Assembly: GCA_021819985.1 (NCBI GenBank)
Contig: JAKAEG010000128.1
Span: forward strand, 1-8,489
Direction: 5' to 3'
Source of the DNA: Nitrospirota bacterium
GTDB taxonomy: Bacteria; Nitrospirota; Thermodesulfovibrionia; Thermodesulfovibrionales; JdFR-88
DNA: 8,489 bases
The notes under the pieces were generated by a model that worked only from the letters and a program-made list of their open reading frames with translations, was not told where the DNA came from and ran no database searches. This document shows, in pieces, positions 7,099-8,489 of this stretch. How positions within the stretch are numbered: the stretch's first letter is position 1; every line of letters begins with the position of its first letter. Both the position numbers and the translations under genes were made by a program.

Positions 7099-7105
7099 CT
7101 CCCTC
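7099..7105 (-). promoter_or_regulatory. Shine-Dalgarno deciding the TPR gene start
   Basis: GAGGGAG on the minus strand. It lies ten bases from the ATG at 7088 but only one base from the TTG at 7097, so it favours the ATG as translation start. The surrounding gap between the two genes (7098-7154) holds no evident promoter or T-tailed hairpin, consistent with read-through from the upstream cytochrome gene. Confidence 0.6.
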
Positions 7106-7154
7106 ATAAAATCGTTGGCGCCATATCACAAATCCGGCAACCATGGGTTTCTAA

Positions 7155-8489
7155 CTAATGGTTTTTCACAGGGTTGTTCCTGTCATAGTAGCGCGTAACA
7201 TGGCAACCTGGAGAGCACTGGCCGCCCGTAAGCGTCTTTTTATAATTTATCGGCAATTGCCACGCGCCAAACTGCGCATAGTCCCTGATGTGCTTGGGAT
7301 TATTGCTGCCGTGCGGGTCATGGCAGAATACGCAAACGCGGCCCTTGATCTGGTGCACGTGAACATAGTGCAGATTAAGATTGCCATTCCTGAAATTCGT
7401 GAGCGTCGTCGTATACTTCTCCGCCGGAATGGTGTTCTGGTGGCACATGAAGCAGAGGGCGTATTGGCTGGGGTCATAAGACACATACAATGTTGACGGG
7501 AAGCTCTTTCTGAGCATCCTGAAATTGTTCGAGCCATGGGGGTTGTGGCAGGCCGGGCAGTCGCCTTCTCTTATCGGACCATGCCAATCCTTGTTTTCGT
7601 CCAGGTATTCCTTCATGTTCACTATCTTGCCGGTAGGCGTGTCGAGAGGTTTGTTATGGCAGGAAAGACACAGGTCTATCGGTTTTTTCAGCAGCATCTT
7701 TGGCAGATTCGAACCGTGGGGGTTATGGCAGTTAAGGCATTTTTTCTTTGTCTGGGTAATTGCGCCATGCTTCGTGATTGATTTTTCCACCTGGTCTTGT
7801 TTGTTCGCGTGGCACATGAAGCAGAGGTCCTCGTGACGGTCCGCCAACAGATTGTATTTAAAACCGGCGCTGTGCGGGCTATGGCAGTTCACACACCCCA
7901 ACTCAACGGCGGGGTGGATGTATTTGTCATTTTTCAGTTCGTCGGCTTTGTCCGTATGGCACGAAAGGCAAAGGTCGTTTCCTTCGGCAAAAAGCATTTT
8001 ATCGTAATCCGAAGAGTGCGGGTTGTGGCATATGGTGCACTGGCCAGTTGCTGCCGGTCCATGTTTGAATGGACCGGCCATCATTTTTTTGTCATGACAT
8101 TTGAAACAGAGGTCTGACCCGGAAGCCCGCAACTGGTACTTGAAGGGCGACTGGTGGGGGCTGTGGCAGGCTGTGCACTTGCCTGCCTGGACTGGGGGAT
8201 GGACATGCTTCAAATTGTCTTTCCTGTCGTGGCAGTTGTAACAAAGCTGCGATACAGGGTCCGGGATAGGTTTGAACTTATGTTTTCCCGTTTCCTTGTG
8301 GCAGAAGGTGCATTCACCCGCGGCAACGGGACCATGGATGAATTTGTCCTTCCCCATTTTGCTGTGGCATTTGCCGGTAACGCAACTCGTTTTGCCCGCC
8401 TCCGCTCTTGCTGCCCCTCTTCCAGGCCCAAGAAGAAAAACAAAGAAAACCGCCAACGTCACTGCTGCACTGAGGACAACGCTGCTACG
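7155..8489 (-). CDS. Secreted multiheme cytochrome c, 15 candidate heme sites, 5' end beyond the window
   Basis: The frame is open to the window edge. An in-frame GTG at 8462 exists, but the nine codons before it (R-S-S-V-V-L-S-A-A) continue the hydrophobic signal segment, so the true start is probably outside. Numbering from that GTG, the mature protein starts near residue 21 and has 13 CXXCH sites (51, 74, 96, 119, 142, 165, 190, 214, 242, 265, 302, 337, 377), one CX4CH (27-33) and one CX3CH (416-421). The sites fall into seven paired modules of the paired-CXXCH (doubled CXXCH) family, with recurrent HGP/HxP before and SPH/NPH after the first heme of a pair. About 20 non-motif histidines are available as distal ligands. 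No catalytic heme motif is recognised; the likely role is long-range electron transfer or storage in the periplasm or outside the cell. It heads the cytochrome gene group and ends 57-66 bases before the TPR gene. Confidence 0.93.
   Translation of the reverse strand, partial: RSSVVLSAAVTLAVFFVFLLGPGRGAARAEAGKTSCVTGKCHSKMGKDKFIHGPVAAGECTFCHKETGKHKFKPIPDPVSQLCYNCHDRKDNLKHVHPPVQAGKCTACHSPHQSPFKYQLRASGSDLCFKCHDKKMMAGPFKHGPAATGQCTICHNPHSSDYDKMLFAEGNDLCLSCHTDKADELKNDKYIHPAVELGCVNCHSPHSAGFKYNLLADRHEDLCFMCHANKQDQVEKSITKHGAITQTKKKCLNCHNPHGSNLPKMLLKKPIDLCLSCHNKPLDTPTGKIVNMKEYLDENKDWHGPIREGDCPACHNPHGSNNFRMLRKSFPSTLYVSYDPSQYALCFMCHQNTIPAEKYTTTLTNFRNGNLNLHYVHVHQIKGRVCVFCHDPHGSNNPKHIRDYAQFGAWQLPINYKKTLTGGQCSPGCHVTRYYDRNNPVKNH
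7200..8342 (-). repeat. Seven tandem two-heme protein modules
   Basis: Within the large cytochrome, residues 41-421 divide into seven modules: about 41-85, 86-131, 132-180, 181-230, 231-292, 293-364 and 365-421. The common plan is H-G/P-P, about five residues, CxxCH, x-P-H-x-S, about 14 residues, L-C-x-x-C-H. The first module lacks the PH after its first heme. The sixth has an insert between its two hemes, and the seventh ends with CX3CH. DNA copies have diverged (for example the NPHGSN segments at about 7521-7538, 7701-7718 and 7304-7318), so this is an old intragenic duplication, not a recent DNA repeat. Confidence 0.8.

Noticed and set aside
7116..7123. Perfect eight-base palindrome TGGCGCCA between the large cytochrome and the TPR gene
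   Set aside because: The symmetry does not extend into the flanks, and an eight-base palindrome is not rare enough by chance to call an operator.
7098..7154. Candidate sigma-54 promoter in the gap before the TPR gene
   Set aside because: GG dinucleotides are present but none has GC at the required ten-base spacing with a TTGC context. The gaps at 922-973 and 4276-4324 also failed this test.
7200..8384. Recurring short DNA similarities that might suggest a CRISPR or DNA repeat array
   Set aside because: They are the codons of repeated CxxCH/PHGS motifs in one reading frame, with variable sequence and spacing, so they are protein-level repeats.
8460..8462. GTG as the true start of the large cytochrome
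   Set aside because: The frame is open upstream to the window edge and the upstream residues extend the signal-peptide hydrophobic region with an Arg before it. The start most likely lies outside the window.

Overview
The window is a compact, entirely minus-strand gene block from what looks like an anaerobic, Gram-negative, respiratory bacterium rich in c-type cytochromes. The density of heme-binding motifs, the paired-CXXCH architecture, periplasmic TPR/thioredoxin-fold proteins, a sigma-54 two-component system and a stand-alone MetF fit Desulfobacterota (Geobacter-like) or Nitrospirota (Thermodesulfovibrio-like). That placement is an inference from gene content; no rRNA or other marker is present.

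In transcription order (high to low coordinates): (1) the 5'-truncated gene of a secreted cytochrome with 15 candidate heme sites, built from seven tandem two-heme modules plus one N-terminal site (7155-8489). (2) A small exported TPR protein (6453-7088). (3) An exported TlpA-type thioredoxin-fold protein with a C-terminal TPR array, in which both active-site cysteines are serine (5302-6453). (4) An exported octaheme paired-CXXCH cytochrome with an N-terminal Ig-like beta domain (4325-5305). (5) A soluble PAS-GAF-PAS histidine kinase (2302-4275). (6) Its NtrC-type sigma-54 response regulator (974-2305). (7) metF, methylenetetrahydrofolate reductase (34-921).

Genes 2-3, 3-4 and 5-6 overlap by 1, 4 and 4 bases, and all intergenic gaps are under 70 bases, so an operon or two abutting operons is likely. 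No gene-free stretch exceeds 300 bases. No tRNA, rRNA, CRISPR array or mobile element was seen.

Working model (inference): the two multiheme cytochromes form a periplasmic or extracellular electron-transfer route. The TPR protein and the redox-inactive TlpA-TPR protein act as scaffold or chaperone for cytochrome assembly. The adjacent kinase/regulator pair adjusts expression of this or another respiratory gene set through sigma-54. No sigma-54 promoter could be identified inside the window, so the regulator's target is open. The most notable observation is the TlpA-like protein with a WSxxS motif in place of WCxxC, translationally coupled between a TPR protein and a cytochrome.
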